NCBI RefSeq assembly: GCF_015291665.1
Contig: NZ_CP030048.1
Coordinates: 2,418,001-2,482,000, forward strand
Length of the DNA: 64,000 bases
Source: Bradyrhizobium sp. CCBAU 53338
GTDB lineage: Bacteria; Pseudomonadota; Alphaproteobacteria; Rhizobiales; Xanthobacteraceae
Reading direction: 5' to 3'
Made by a program: the position numbers and the translations under genes. Positions 43,036 through 52,196 of this stretch are shown here, in pieces. Under the pieces are notes generated by a model. It had not been told where the DNA came from, ran no database searches, and saw only the letters and a list, made by a program, of their open reading frames with translations. Numbering within the stretch: the first letter of the stretch is position 1; the number at the start of each line of letters is the position of its first letter.

Positions 43036-44003
43036 TCCTCGGGGTCGAGATCGGGCGTCAGGTCGGAGGCGCGGAAAGGCTTGGTCTTTTCGAGTTTGCG
43101 ATACGCCGTCGAAGCGGTGCGCAACAGCTTCTTTTCCCGCTTGCGGTCGAGAAAGCGAATGCCGGCCTCGGGGACGGCCTCGTTCAGCGAGGCGGCCAAC
43201 GTCTGGCCGCGTGCGTCGTCGTTCAACTGTCCGAGGGATTTTTGCGCCCTGCGCAACTGCTTGAGGATGGACTTCTGCTTCGTGAGCGACTTGTCGGCGA
43301 ACAGATCCTCCAGCGACTCGATTGAATAAGTCAGTCGCTTGTTGAGGATCCGCAGCTTGTGCCGTCTTTCGACGTCGAGCTTGCGGAGCTTCCTCGCCTT
43401 CTTGAGCAGCGTCCTTTTCCATTCGATCAGTTGCGCCATTGCGTGGTCGGCGAGCGGGCAGCGACGCAGCCTGATGGCCTCCTTGCTGCGCCGGGTCGAC
43501 CAGGGGCCGCTATCGATCCAGCTCGTGGTCTGTTCGACCAAGCGGCGATATCGCACCGACTGCAGCGCACGGGCCAGCAGGCGGTGGCTCTCGGCGCGTT
43601 TCTCGTCCCAGTGCTGGAGCTCGGCGATCACGGCGAGTTCGTCACCGGCTTCCACTACGACGCGTTCAATCGCGACGTCGAGGTCCCGTACCATGCCGAG
43701 CTGGCTGTTCAGCCATTTCAGCTCGGTCCAGACTTTGGGGCGCAGCGCATCGTCGACCATGGGCGAAAAGAAACGAATCGCGGTCCTCAGATGGGTCAGC
43801 GCGATTCGGATCTGATGCAGCGCCTCCGGATCGCCACGGCAGGTGCCGTCATGCTGGGCCAGGACCGCAGCGAGGTGACGGCGCGCGATGATCCGAAATG
43901 CTGTGTCGCAGGCCATGCCGGCGCTGAGGCGGCCGGGCAACCTACGGCCCGCCGCAGGCCTGGCGCTGCCGAGCATTGTCGAATTCGTACTGGGTCGCGC
44001 CAT
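43032..44003 (-). CDS. CHAD domain protein
   Basis: This protein of about 323 residues is dominated by a CHAD helical domain. It has the two repeated conserved-His modules: ALHQIRIALTHLRTAIRFFS, then ERRHKLRILNKRLTYSIESL, both with flanking Arg/Lys. CHAD domains bind inorganic polyphosphate and can localise to polyphosphate granules. The start is taken at MARPSTNS, immediately after the upstream gene's stop. Its position beside a PHA synthase and stress proteins fits a storage-granule or phosphate-stress role. Confidence 0.85.
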   Translation of the reverse strand: MARPSTNSTMLGSARPAAGRRLPGRLSAGMACDTAFRIIARRHLAAVLAQHDGTCRGDPEALHQIRIALTHLRTAIRFFSPMVDDALRPKVWTELKWLNSQLGMVRDLDVAIERVVVEAGDELAVIAELQHWDEKRAESHRLLARALQSVRYRRLVEQTTSWIDSGPWSTRRSKEAIRLRRCPLADHAMAQLIEWKRTLLKKARKLRKLDVERRHKLRILNKRLTYSIESLEDLFADKSLTKQKSILKQLRRAQKSLGQLNDDARGQTLAASLNEAVPEAGIRFLDRKREKKLLRTASTAYRKLEKTKPFRASDLTPDLDPED

Positions 44004-44004
44004 C

Positions 44005-45567
44005 CTAGCCCGCGCCAATCAGATCGCCTTGCCTGCCGTCAGTGATCGCGTTCCGGCAGCCCTGGAGCGTCTGCGCTTGCGTCCCGGATGCATCGATGAT
44101 CGTCCAGTCGACATGGCCGATATTATAGTGCTCTTGCAACGCGGCAACCTCTTGCGTGGCATCCGACACGTCGTCGCTGCGGCTGCCGATTCGAGCCTGC
44201 CGGGTCGCCAGATCCGCCACCAGAAACAGGCCGGTGAGAGGCACGCCGCTATCCTGGGCCAGCTTGGCGAAGGCGTCTCTTTCGGCATCGCGGGCGAACA
44301 CGCCGTCGACGATCGCCGAATGACCCTGGGCCAACACGCGGCGGACGCGCTCGGTCAAGGTCGCGTAGACCCGCTCGGCAAGCTCGGGCGTATAGGCAGA
44401 TGGCGGCAGCCGTTCCGTGTCGGCGACCCCGAACATCTGCTTGCGAATGACGTCGCTGCGCAACACGACGGCGCCTGGTTGCGGCGCGACGATCGGCGCG
44501 AGCGCGCGCGCCAGAACCGATTTGCCGGTGCCCGACAGTCCCCCTACCGCGATCAGACGGGGAGGGGGAGGCTGGATCAGCGTCCGGGCGAGACCGAAAT
44601 AGCGACGGGCCTCGTCAACAATCTCGGCGTCGTCGGGACGGGCCGGCTTCAGCCGCGCCAGCGTCACCTGGGCGCGGATGGCTGCGCGGATCGACATGAA
44701 CAGCGGCAGCGCGCCGAGCGCGTCGAGATTGTCGAGCGGCGTTGCGGCGAGATACCGGTTCAGAACGACGTTTGCGGCAAGCGGCTGATCGTGGTGCAGC
44801 AGGTCCATCAGCGTGAATGCGAGGTCGTAGAGCACGTCGACCGTCGCCATCTGTGCATCGAACTCGATGGCGTCGAACAGGACAGGCCGTCGCTCGATCA
44901 GCACGATGTTCGCAAGATGCAAATCGCCGTGGCACCGGCGCACGAAGCCCCGGCGGGCGCGCTCTTGAAGCAAGGATCGGACGCGCAGGAATGCGGCGTG
45001 CGAGGCCTGCACAAGCTGCTCGATCTCTGCTGCGGGGAAACGATTGCCGTTCCGCAGGCCATTGCTGTTGCCCTCGATCAAGGCGGGGACCGAGGAAACC
45101 CAAGCCTCGCCGTTGGTGGGCGTCGCGGCTGCATGCGAGGCCGCGATTGCGTCCGCGATGGCCGATGCAAAGTCCGAATCGAACCGTCCGGCCTTCGCCA
45201 GATGATCCAGCGTCTGGTTCTCGTCGAAACGCGCCATGTCGACGGCATATTCGATCGGCCGGCCGCGGCCGCCGATCGTCACCGACCCGTCCGGCTCCTC
45301 CGTGACGGCCGCGATGCCGTGATAGATTTGCGGCGCGTGCGGCCGGTTGATCCTGACCTCCTCCTCGCAGGCAGCCTTGCGTTTCTCGAGTGTCGAATAG
45401 TCGAGGAACGGATACTTGACCGCCCGCTTGACCTTCAGCGCCCGCGCCCCGTCGAGGAAGACCGAAGCCGCGTGCGTATCGATCCGCTTCACGCCGGCAT
45501 GCGCGGTCAGTGCCGCAAAAATCCGTTCCTGGGTCGTCGAATTGACTGTCATCGCTGCCGGCATCAT
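44005..45567 (-). CDS. Aminoglycoside-phosphotransferase-like/P-loop ATPase fusion
   Basis: This 520-residue protein has two modules. The N-terminal kinase-like domain has the catalytic loop RRCHGDLHLANIVLIERRPV and metal-site IEFDAQMATVDVLYDLAF. The C-terminal P-loop domain has IAVGGLSGTGKSVLARALAP. This bifunctional arrangement is common in proteobacteria; antibiotic resistance is not implied and the substrate is unknown. It is coupled to the CHAD gene downstream. An FNR/FixK box lies 70 bases upstream. Confidence 0.85.
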   Translation of the reverse strand: MMPAAMTVNSTTQERIFAALTAHAGVKRIDTHAASVFLDGARALKVKRAVKYPFLDYSTLEKRKAACEEEVRINRPHAPQIYHGIAAVTEEPDGSVTIGGRGRPIEYAVDMARFDENQTLDHLAKAGRFDSDFASAIADAIAASHAAATPTNGEAWVSSVPALIEGNSNGLRNGNRFPAAEIEQLVQASHAAFLRVRSLLQERARRGFVRRCHGDLHLANIVLIERRPVLFDAIEFDAQMATVDVLYDLAFTLMDLLHHDQPLAANVVLNRYLAATPLDNLDALGALPLFMSIRAAIRAQVTLARLKPARPDDAEIVDEARRYFGLARTLIQPPPPRLIAVGGLSGTGKSVLARALAPIVAPQPGAVVLRSDVIRKQMFGVADTERLPPSAYTPELAERVYATLTERVRRVLAQGHSAIVDGVFARDAERDAFAKLAQDSGVPLTGLFLVADLATRQARIGSRSDDVSDATQEVAALQEHYNIGHVDWTIIDASGTQAQTLQGCRNAITDGRQGDLIGAG

Positions 45568-45636
45568 GCGGATGGGGGCGCCAAGCGGTCCGGCCGCAAG
45601 CCGAGGTAACGCTTACTCCGGAGCTGCGACCAGTTC

Positions 45637-45650
45637 TTGACTTCCGTCAA
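45637..45650. promoter_or_regulatory. FNR/FixK box 2
   Basis: TTGAC-TTCC-GTCAA lies in the divergent region, 70 bases upstream of the kinase/ATPase fusion. Confidence 0.7.
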
Positions 45651-45687
45651 GGCCTGTCGTCGGCAGGCGATGCGGAGTATTCCCGGC

Positions 45688-45701
45688 TTGAGGAGGATCA
45701 A
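45688..45701. promoter_or_regulatory. FNR/FixK box 3
   Basis: TTGAG-GAGG-ATCAA ends 46 bases before the universal stress protein start. Together with box 2 it makes a two-site divergent promoter region. Confidence 0.7.
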
Positions 45702-45747
45702 GCGCCCGGACCGAAGGCGGCCTATTCTGGCCGGCAAGGAGAATCCG

Positions 45748-46587
45748 ATGCCCATCAAGGACGTCTTTCTGCCGCTCGTCGGCGAACCCCAGGCTCCCAC
45801 GCTGGCTGCAATCGAGAAGTGCGTCGCCGTTGCCGCGGATCTCGGCGCCAGGATCACGGGGCTCGCGCTCGCGAACGATGCTTTCGTGCGGCCGAATGTG
45901 GTGTTCCCTGACGACCCGGAGGCCGCCGCATTCAGCAATGTGCGCGAGGCGGGCGAGATACAGCAACTGCTGAATGCGTTCACCAACGCGGCCTCGCGAG
46001 CCGGCATTCGTGCCCAAAGCCGATCGGGCAAGGTGCCGGCGGACCAGATCGCGTCGACTTTGGCCGAGCATGCGCGCTTCAGCGACCTCGCGTTGATCCC
46101 GGTGAAGCCGCACCACAGCCGAACCGAAAACCTCGTTGAAACATTCTTGTTCCACTCCGGGCGGCCGTTGCTGCTATGTCCAGAGGAGCAGGTGGAGGCG
46201 CTGCGGCCCGAATTCGAGAACGTCATGATTGCCTGGGACCATTCGGCGCGTGCCGCGCGCGCGGTCGGCGACGCACTACCCATCCTGCAAGCCGCCGCTG
46301 TGGTGCGCGTGATCACCGTGGCTGACGACAAGGACGATACGATCACGCAATCCGGCAACAATCTCGTCCATCACTTGAGGGAACACGGGATCTATGCCTC
46401 GTTCGAGACGGTGAAGGGCAACGGCAGCTCGATTGGCAAGGTGCTGGGAAGCTGGGCACAATCCCACGCCGTCGACGCCATCGTCATGGGCGCTTATCAT
46501 CATTCGCGCCTGAACGAGACCGTCTGGGGCGGCGTGACCAAGACCGTCATCGGCCAGCCACCATGCTGGGTGATGATGTCGCACTAG
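45748..46587 (+). CDS. Universal stress protein (UspA family)
   Basis: This 279-residue protein carries two tandem Usp-like halves. The second ends in the ATP-binding signature (VMGAYHHSRLNETVWGGVTK, then TVIGQPPCWVMMSH; pattern G-x2-G-x9-G-S/T is degenerate). The first half begins MPIKDVFLPLVGEPQAPTLA. The start has CAAGGAGAATCCG upstream. Two FNR/FixK boxes in the divergent promoter suggest induction by oxygen limitation, as for many Usp genes. Confidence 0.85.
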   Translation: MPIKDVFLPLVGEPQAPTLAAIEKCVAVAADLGARITGLALANDAFVRPNVVFPDDPEAAAFSNVREAGEIQQLLNAFTNAASRAGIRAQSRSGKVPADQIASTLAEHARFSDLALIPVKPHHSRTENLVETFLFHSGRPLLLCPEEQVEALRPEFENVMIAWDHSARAARAVGDALPILQAAAVVRVITVADDKDDTITQSGNNLVHHLREHGIYASFETVKGNGSSIGKVLGSWAQSHAVDAIVMGAYHHSRLNETVWGGVTKTVIGQPPCWVMMSH

Positions 46588-46653
46588 GTGCGTTTCAGCC
46601 TCCATCCGGGTTAGCTTCCGTCGGACCCGTTGCCCGATCGAACGATTGTGATC

Positions 46654-49344
46654 ATGTCGACTTATCGCCTGAAAAACCTGTTGTCGCCCCGATCGGTCGC
46701 GCTGGTCGGCGCAAGTGCGCGCCCGGCGTCCGTTGGGCGCGCGGTCCTCGAAAACATCGGCAAGGCGGGGTTCAAAGGGCAGTTCGGCCTGGTAAACCTG
46801 CGCCATGCCGAGATCGGCGGCGTTGCCGCGGTGAGCCGGCTGGAAAAGCTGCCGTTCGTGCCCGAGTTGGTCGTCATCACTGCGCCCGCGCGCGAAGTCC
46901 CTGAAATCATCGACCAGGCCGGCCGGCGGGGCTCGGCCGGCGCCTTGATCGTCTCGGCGGGGCTCGGGCACGGACCGGGATCGCTCGAGGAAGCTGCCAT
47001 CGCCGCTGCCCGCAAATACGGCATGCGGCTGATCGGTCCCAATTGTCTCGGCATCATGATGCCCGGCGCAAGCCTCAATGCGAGCTTCGCCGCGCACATG
47101 CCCGGGGCAGGAAACCTCGCGCTGATCTCGCAATCGGGCGCGATCGCGGCCGGCATGGTGGATTGGGCTGCCCAGCGTGGCGTCGGCTTCTCCGGCATCG
47201 TCTCGATCGGCGATCAGATCGACGTCGACATCGCAGATTTGCTCGACCACTTCGCGATGGACCACAAGACCCGCGCCATCCTGCTCTACATCGAGGCCAT
47301 CAAGGATGCGCGAAAGTTCATGTCGGCGGCGCGCGCTGCCGCCCGTGTAAAGCCTGTCGTCGTGGTGAAGCCCGGTCGCATGGCTCAGGGTGCGAAGGCG
47401 GCCGCTACGCATACGGGCGCACTCGCCGGTGTGGATGCGGTCTATGATGCAGCCTTCCGCCGCGCCGGCGTCCTGCGCGTGTCGGATCTGCGGGAGCTAT
47501 TCGATTGTGCCGAGACGCTCGGTCGGATCGGATCGCCGGCGGGAAAGCGTCTCGCGATTCTGACCAATGGCGGTGGCATCGGCGTCCTGGCTGTCGATCG
47601 GCTCGCGGACCTTGGCGGAATTCCCGCCCCCATGACGCCCGAGACGCGCGAGAAGCTCGATGCGGTGTTGCCGCCGACCTGGTCCGGCGCCAATCCCGTC
47701 GATATCGTCGGCGACGCGGATGCCTCGCGTTATGCGGCGGCGCTGGAGGTGCTGCTCGACGATCCCGGCAACGATGCGGTCCTCGTGCTCAACGTGCAGA
47801 CCGCGATTGCATCGGCCGCCGCGATCGCGACGACCGTGACGGAACTCGTCGTCAAATATCGCCAGAAGCACCGCAGTTGGGCCAAGCCCGTGCTGGCAGC
47901 CTGGGTGGGGGCCGATCAGCAGATCATTGCGACGCTGTCGGCCGCCGGCATTCCGAATTACCCGACCGAAGACGATGCAGTGCGCGGCTTCATGCATCTG
48001 GTGCGGCATCGCGAGGTGGTCGACGAATTGAGCCAGGTGCCGCCGGCGATGCCCGATACGTTCGTGCCGGATGTCGCGACTGCAAGGCAGATCGTCGCGA
48101 CGGCCATGGCCGACGGGCGCAAATGGCTCGAGCCCGTCGAGATCAAGCATCTGCTTGGGTGCTATGACATCGCGATGGTGCCGACCTATGCGGCTGCCGA
48201 TGTCGAGCAGGCGGTCAGCTACGCGGAGGAGGTGTTCGCGCAGGGCGACACCGTCGTGCTCAAGATCCTGTCGCGCGACATCATCCACAAGTCCGACGTC
48301 GGCGGCGTCGTGCTCAATCTGACCACGCCGGCTGCGGTGCGCGGGGCCGCTGCCGGCATACTTGCGCGGGCGCGGAAGTTGCGGCCCGAAGCCCGCGTTG
48401 ACGGTGTCATCGTGCAAACGATGGTCGTCAAGGCCAAGGCGCGCGAACTGATCCTGGGCCTTGCCGACGATCCCACTTTTGGCACGGTCGTCGTGTTCGG
48501 CCGGGGCGGCACGGCAGTGGAGATCATCAACGACAAGGCCTTGGCTTTGCCGCCGCTCGATTTGCAGCTCGCCCGCGACCTGATCGAGCGGACCCGCGTC
48601 TCGCGATTGTTGCAGGCTTATCGGGACGTGCCCGCGGTCAAGCCGGACGCCGTCGCCATGGTGCTGGTGAAGCTGGCGCAGATGGCGGCGGACATCCCCG
48701 AAATTCGCGAGCTCGATATCAACCCGCTGCTCGCGGACGAAACCGGCGTGACGGCCGTCGATGCCCGCGTCGCGGTGGGACCGCCGCAGCCGAAATTTGC
48801 CGGCTCAGGCCCCGCCAATTTCGCCGTTCGCGCCTATCCGTCGCAATGGGAGCGCCGCCTTACGCTCAAGGACGGCTGGCACATCTCGGTTCGTCCCCTG
48901 CGTCCCGAGGACGAGCCGACCATTCACGAGTTCCTGGGTCACGTTACGGCCCATGATCTCCGCCTGCGCTTCTTCGCGCCGATGAAGGAGTTCACCCACG
49001 AGTTCATCGCACGCCTGACCCAGCTCGATTATGCGCGCGCCATGGCGTTCATCGCGTTCGACGAAAAAAATGAGATGGTCGGCGTGGTCCGGCTTCACTC
49101 GGACTCGATCTATGAGAGCGGCGAATACGCGATCCTGCTGCGGTCCGACCTCAAGGGCAGGGGGCTTGGTTGGGCCTTGATGCAACTGATCATCGACTAC
49201 GCCAGGTCGGAAGGGCTCAAGACCATCTCGGGCGACGTGCTCAAGGAGAACGTCGCGATGCTCGAGATGTGCCGGCAGCTCGGTTTCGAGATCAAGCCGG
49301 ATCCCGCCGAGCCCGACATCTGCGACGTCCGGCTCAAGCTCTGA
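46654..49344 (+). CDS. ADP-forming acyl-CoA synthetase fused to GNAT acetyltransferase
   Basis: This protein of about 896 residues combines several modules. They are a CoA-binding domain (SPRSVALVGASARPASVGRA), a succinyl-CoA-ligase-like core (LIGPNCLGIMMPGASLNASF, with ATHTGALAGVDAVYDAAFRR around the phospho-His), an ATP-grasp half (LKILSRDIIHKSDVGGVVLN), and a C-terminal GNAT domain (HISVRPLRPEDEPTIHEFLG, then YAILLRSDLKGRGLGWALMQ). This is the Pat/PatZ architecture of protein lysine acetyltransferases that silence acyl-CoA synthetases; a working ADP-forming acetate ligase is the alternative. The ATG at 46654 is preferred over a TTG at 46630. Confidence 0.88.
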   Translation: MSTYRLKNLLSPRSVALVGASARPASVGRAVLENIGKAGFKGQFGLVNLRHAEIGGVAAVSRLEKLPFVPELVVITAPAREVPEIIDQAGRRGSAGALIVSAGLGHGPGSLEEAAIAAARKYGMRLIGPNCLGIMMPGASLNASFAAHMPGAGNLALISQSGAIAAGMVDWAAQRGVGFSGIVSIGDQIDVDIADLLDHFAMDHKTRAILLYIEAIKDARKFMSAARAAARVKPVVVVKPGRMAQGAKAAATHTGALAGVDAVYDAAFRRAGVLRVSDLRELFDCAETLGRIGSPAGKRLAILTNGGGIGVLAVDRLADLGGIPAPMTPETREKLDAVLPPTWSGANPVDIVGDADASRYAAALEVLLDDPGNDAVLVLNVQTAIASAAAIATTVTELVVKYRQKHRSWAKPVLAAWVGADQQIIATLSAAGIPNYPTEDDAVRGFMHLVRHREVVDELSQVPPAMPDTFVPDVATARQIVATAMADGRKWLEPVEIKHLLGCYDIAMVPTYAAADVEQAVSYAEEVFAQGDTVVLKILSRDIIHKSDVGGVVLNLTTPAAVRGAAAGILARARKLRPEARVDGVIVQTMVVKAKARELILGLADDPTFGTVVVFGRGGTAVEIINDKALALPPLDLQLARDLIERTRVSRLLQAYRDVPAVKPDAVAMVLVKLAQMAADIPEIRELDINPLLADETGVTAVDARVAVGPPQPKFAGSGPANFAVRAYPSQWERRLTLKDGWHISVRPLRPEDEPTIHEFLGHVTAHDLRLRFFAPMKEFTHEFIARLTQLDYARAMAFIAFDEKNEMVGVVRLHSDSIYESGEYAILLRSDLKGRGLGWALMQLIIDYARSEGLKTISGDVLKENVAMLEMCRQLGFEIKPDPAEPDICDVRLKL

Positions 49345-49354
49345 CGCTCGCCGG

Positions 49355-49843
49355 TCAGGAGTGCGCTTCGGGCGCGGTGTCTGCGGCGGATTCCCTGGTC
49401 GTCTTTCGCATGTTCTTGACGATGACGGCAATCAGAGGCACCAGAACCGGCACGATCGTGCTGAGCGGATGATGAACCGCGCCGGTCAATTGGCCCTGAA
49501 ACGCCCGGGCTTCGATCTGGAGGGCCTCGATCGACGTGTCATGGATTTCATTGGCGAGCTCGATGTCGCGGCCTGAAGGCGGGCGTCCGGCCGCGATGAA
49601 CAGAGCCGCCGCGATGGCGAAATTGATCGCTCCGAGGACGGCGGCCGCAGCGATCGCGCTCCAGATCTGGAGTAGCGCGAAATAGGCTGATAGTTCCAGC
49701 ATCAGGAGCCCGAATGCGGCGATCAGCGCCGCGAATGCGCGCAAGCCGAACCCGACCAGCAGATGACGAAGCCTGATATCCGCTATGATCCTGTCCGTGC
49801 GCCACAGTGCGCGCAGATGCTTGATCACATTCTCCGTATTCAC
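49355..49843 (-). CDS. Phage-holin-superfamily-like (DUF1469-type) membrane protein
   Basis: This 162-residue protein has two close membrane helices (LLVGFGLRAFAALIAAFGLL, and WSAIAAAAVLGAINFAIAAA). A soluble helical part and a third hydrophobic segment follow (LSTIVPVLVPLIAVIVKNM). The start is GTG, directly abutting the DUF883-like gene's stop. DUF883/YqjD and YqjE-like proteins are often adjacent in stress operons; the role is unknown. Confidence 0.7.
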   Translation of the reverse strand: MNTENVIKHLRALWRTDRIIADIRLRHLLVGFGLRAFAALIAAFGLLMLELSAYFALLQIWSAIAAAAVLGAINFAIAAALFIAAGRPPSGRDIELANEIHDTSIEALQIEARAFQGQLTGAVHHPLSTIVPVLVPLIAVIVKNMRKTTRESAADTAPEAHS

Positions 49844-50119
49844 CTAGTGCCTCCTCAGCATGAAGCCGACGACCACGCCGAGCGCGAAGGCGGACGCGAG
49901 CGAGGCCACGGGGCGTCCCGCGACGAGATCGTGGAGTTGCTCCTGCTCTTCGCTGACGGTCTCGCCCAGTTCGGCCAGCGCAGCCTTGATCTGATCGGCG
50001 AGGGCCTCTGCATGGTCCTTCGATGTCTCGAACATGTCCTCGCCAGCCGTGCTCAGCAGACGTGTGACGTCGACCTTCAGGGCTCTCAGCTCGTCGCTCA
50101 TTCTGCCGGTGTCGAACAT
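49844..50119 (-). CDS. DUF883/ElaB/YqjD-like protein
   Basis: This 91-residue protein has an amphipathic helical body (LKVDVTRLLSTAGEDMFETS, then HAEALADQIKAALAELGETV). A C-terminal membrane anchor follows (PVASLASAFALGVVVGFMLR). This is the ElaB/YqjD type, which can tether ribosomes to the membrane in stationary phase. GGAGACCGCCC precedes the ATG. FNR/FixK box 4 lies 52 bases upstream. Confidence 0.8.
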   Translation of the reverse strand: MFDTGRMSDELRALKVDVTRLLSTAGEDMFETSKDHAEALADQIKAALAELGETVSEEQEQLHDLVAGRPVASLASAFALGVVVGFMLRRH

Positions 50120-50170
50120 GGGCGGTCTCCATTGAATGGCAGGAGCCTATGCGAGCGAACCCGATAACGA

Positions 50171-50184
50171 TTGATTTGCGTCAA
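50171..50184. promoter_or_regulatory. FNR/FixK box 4
   Basis: TTGAT-TTGC-GTCAA lies 52 bases upstream of the DUF883-like gene start on the minus strand. Confidence 0.75.
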
Positions 50185-50204
50185 TGAGGGGAACAGACCT
50201 ATGT

Positions 50205-50218
50205 TTGAGACAAGTCAA
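50205..50218. promoter_or_regulatory. FNR/FixK box 5
   Basis: TTGAG-ACAA-GTCAA ends 59 bases before the MlaE-type permease start on the plus strand. It is paired with box 4 in one divergent region. Confidence 0.7.
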
Positions 50219-50277
50219 TCGAGCCGCCCTGTGCCGGCCTAGAAGACAGCGATTGGGGCCGGTCGTCCCATGAGGAT

Positions 50278-51420
50278 ATGAGCGTGAATTCGGAACCTCT
50301 GTTGCTGGCCACCCCCTCTGGCGATGCGCTCAAATTGCGACCCGAAGGGCCGTGGATCGCAGCCAACGTGTCTGCGCTCGAGACGCTCTGCAGGACGGTT
50401 GGCGCGGAAGTTGATCGATCGCGAAGCGTAACGCTCGACATGTCGGGCATCGGTGCGCTCGACACGCTCGGCGCCTGGATTCTGGAGAAGCTGTCACGCC
50501 AGGCTGCGTCATCGGGAAGGCCAGCCGAGATCGTCGGCGTGGCGGATCAATTCAGCGGTCTGTTGGCGGAGGTGCGGCAGGTCAATCGACACACGCCTGC
50601 GCCGGCAGCCGCACCCAATCCGGTCCTGCTGAGATTGAACGATCTCGGCAAGGCCACGGTCGGCGCCCGCGAAGACATCGCGGTCTTCCTGCAAATGCTC
50701 GGCGCCCTGTTTATCGCCGTGATCGGTGTCGTGCGGCGGCCCCGCTCGCTGCGGCTGACATCGCTGGTCTATCAACTCAACCGGATCGGGTTCCAGGCGA
50801 TTCCCATCGTCGTGCTGATCACCTTCCTGATCGGCGCCATCATCGCCCAGCAGGGGTTTTTTCATTTCCGCAGGTTCGGCGCGGAGTCCTACACTGTCGA
50901 TATGGTGGGCATCCTCGTCCTGCGCGAACTTGGCGTGCTGATCGTCGCCATCATGGTTGCGGGGCGCTCGGGAAGCGCCTACACGGCCGAGCTCGGTTCG
51001 ATGAAGATGCGCGAGGAGATCGATGCGCTCTCGACCATGGGGCTCGATCCGGTCGACGTCCTGATCCTGCCGCGCGTGGCTGCACTCGTCATCGCGCTGC
51101 CCATTCTAGCCTTCATCGGATCGATTGCCGCGCTGTATGGCGGCGGCCTAGTCGCACAGTTCTACGGCGATATGGGACCGTCGATTTATATCGCGCGGCT
51201 GCATGAGGCCATCTCCGTCACCCATTTCGAGGTCGGTATCCTCAAGGCGCCGTTCATGGCGCTGGTGATCGGGATCGTCGCCTGCAGCGAGGGATTGCGT
51301 GTCAAGGGCAGCGCGGAGTCGCTCGGCCGGCAGACGACCACGTCGGTGGTCAAGTCGATCTTCCTGGTGATCGTGCTGGACGGCCTGTTCGCGGTCTTTT
51401 TCGCCTCGATCGGGATGTGA
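50278..51420 (+). CDS. MlaE-type lipid ABC permease with N-terminal STAS domain
   Basis: This 380-residue protein joins a STAS/MlaB-like domain at about residues 10-100 (SRSVTLDMSGIGALDTLGAW) to an MlaE permease at about 120-380. The permease shows RIGFQAIPIVVLITFLIGAI, VLRELGVLIVAIMVAGRSGS, EIDALSTMGLDPVDVLILPR and LKAPFMALVIGIVACSEGLR. In E. coli MlaB and MlaE are separate; here they are one chain. The system moves phospholipids between the outer and inner membranes. The stop overlaps the ATPase gene start region. Confidence 0.9.
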   Translation: MSVNSEPLLLATPSGDALKLRPEGPWIAANVSALETLCRTVGAEVDRSRSVTLDMSGIGALDTLGAWILEKLSRQAASSGRPAEIVGVADQFSGLLAEVRQVNRHTPAPAAAPNPVLLRLNDLGKATVGAREDIAVFLQMLGALFIAVIGVVRRPRSLRLTSLVYQLNRIGFQAIPIVVLITFLIGAIIAQQGFFHFRRFGAESYTVDMVGILVLRELGVLIVAIMVAGRSGSAYTAELGSMKMREEIDALSTMGLDPVDVLILPRVAALVIALPILAFIGSIAALYGGGLVAQFYGDMGPSIYIARLHEAISVTHFEVGILKAPFMALVIGIVACSEGLRVKGSAESLGRQTTTSVVKSIFLVIVLDGLFAVFFASIGM

Positions 51421-51422
51421 CG

Positions 51423-52193
51423 ATGCCCGAGGCGCAGGCAGAGTTCGCGATCGGCGTCCATGATCTCGTGGTCGGCTTCGGCCGCCAGACCGTGCTCGAT
51501 CATTTGTCGCTCGACGTCCGCCGCGGCGAGATCCTCGGGCTGGTAGGAGCGTCCGGAGGCGGCAAGTCGGTGTTGATGCGGACCATCATCGGCCTTATTC
51601 CGCGTCGTAGTGGCACCATCGAAATCATGGGACGGCCGATCGGTGGCACGCATGACCAAAGCCGGGCGGCAACGTGGGGCATCCTGTTTCAGCAAGGCGC
51701 GCTGTTCTCATCGCTGACGGTCAAGCAGAACGTGCAGTTTCCGCTTCGCGAAAATCTCGCGCTGTCGCAGGAGCTGATGGACGAGATCGCGATCGCCAAG
51801 CTCGAGATGGTCGGGCTGCGGGCGCAGGATGGGGACAAATATCCGTCGGAGCTATCCGGCGGTATGACCAAGCGCGTGGCACTGGCGCGCGCGCTCGCGC
51901 TCGATCCGCCGATCCTCTTCCTCGACGAGCCGACATCCGGCCTCGATCCGATTGCCGCCGGGGATTTCGACTCGCTGATCCGGACGCTGCAAAAGACACT
52001 GGGGTTCACGGTCTTCATGGTCACCCATGACCTTGCGAGCCTCACCACGGTCTGCGACCGCGTCGCGGCGCTCGCCGACGGCAAGATCGTGGCGATAGGG
52101 CCGATGCGAGAATTGCTGCAATCCGAGCACCCGTGGGTGCGCGCCTATTTCCACGGCAAGCGCTCGCAGATGCTGCAACATGAAATGAGATGA
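51423..52193 (+). CDS. MlaF-type lipid ABC ATPase
   Basis: This protein of about 256 residues has Walker A (LVGASGGGKSVLMRTIIGL), the Q-loop (ILFQQGALFSSLTVKQNVQF), signature LSGGMTKRVALARALAL, Walker B (ILFLDEPTSGLDPIA) and the H-loop (VFMVTHDLASLTTVCDR). The long RQDGDKYPSEL-like linker before the signature matches MlaF. A GTG at 51417 overlapping the previous stop could be used instead of the ATG at 51423. It forms a complex with the upstream permease. Confidence 0.9.
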   Translation: MPEAQAEFAIGVHDLVVGFGRQTVLDHLSLDVRRGEILGLVGASGGGKSVLMRTIIGLIPRRSGTIEIMGRPIGGTHDQSRAATWGILFQQGALFSSLTVKQNVQFPLRENLALSQELMDEIAIAKLEMVGLRAQDGDKYPSELSGGMTKRVALARALALDPPILFLDEPTSGLDPIAAGDFDSLIRTLQKTLGFTVFMVTHDLASLTTVCDRVAALADGKIVAIGPMRELLQSEHPWVRAYFHGKRSQMLQHEMR

Positions 52194-52196
52194 GAC

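Noticed and set aside
43888..45609. 573-codon plus-strand ORF
   Set aside because: It is antisense to the kinase/P-loop fusion, and its His/Arg/Asp-rich composition is the usual mirror of high-GC coding DNA.
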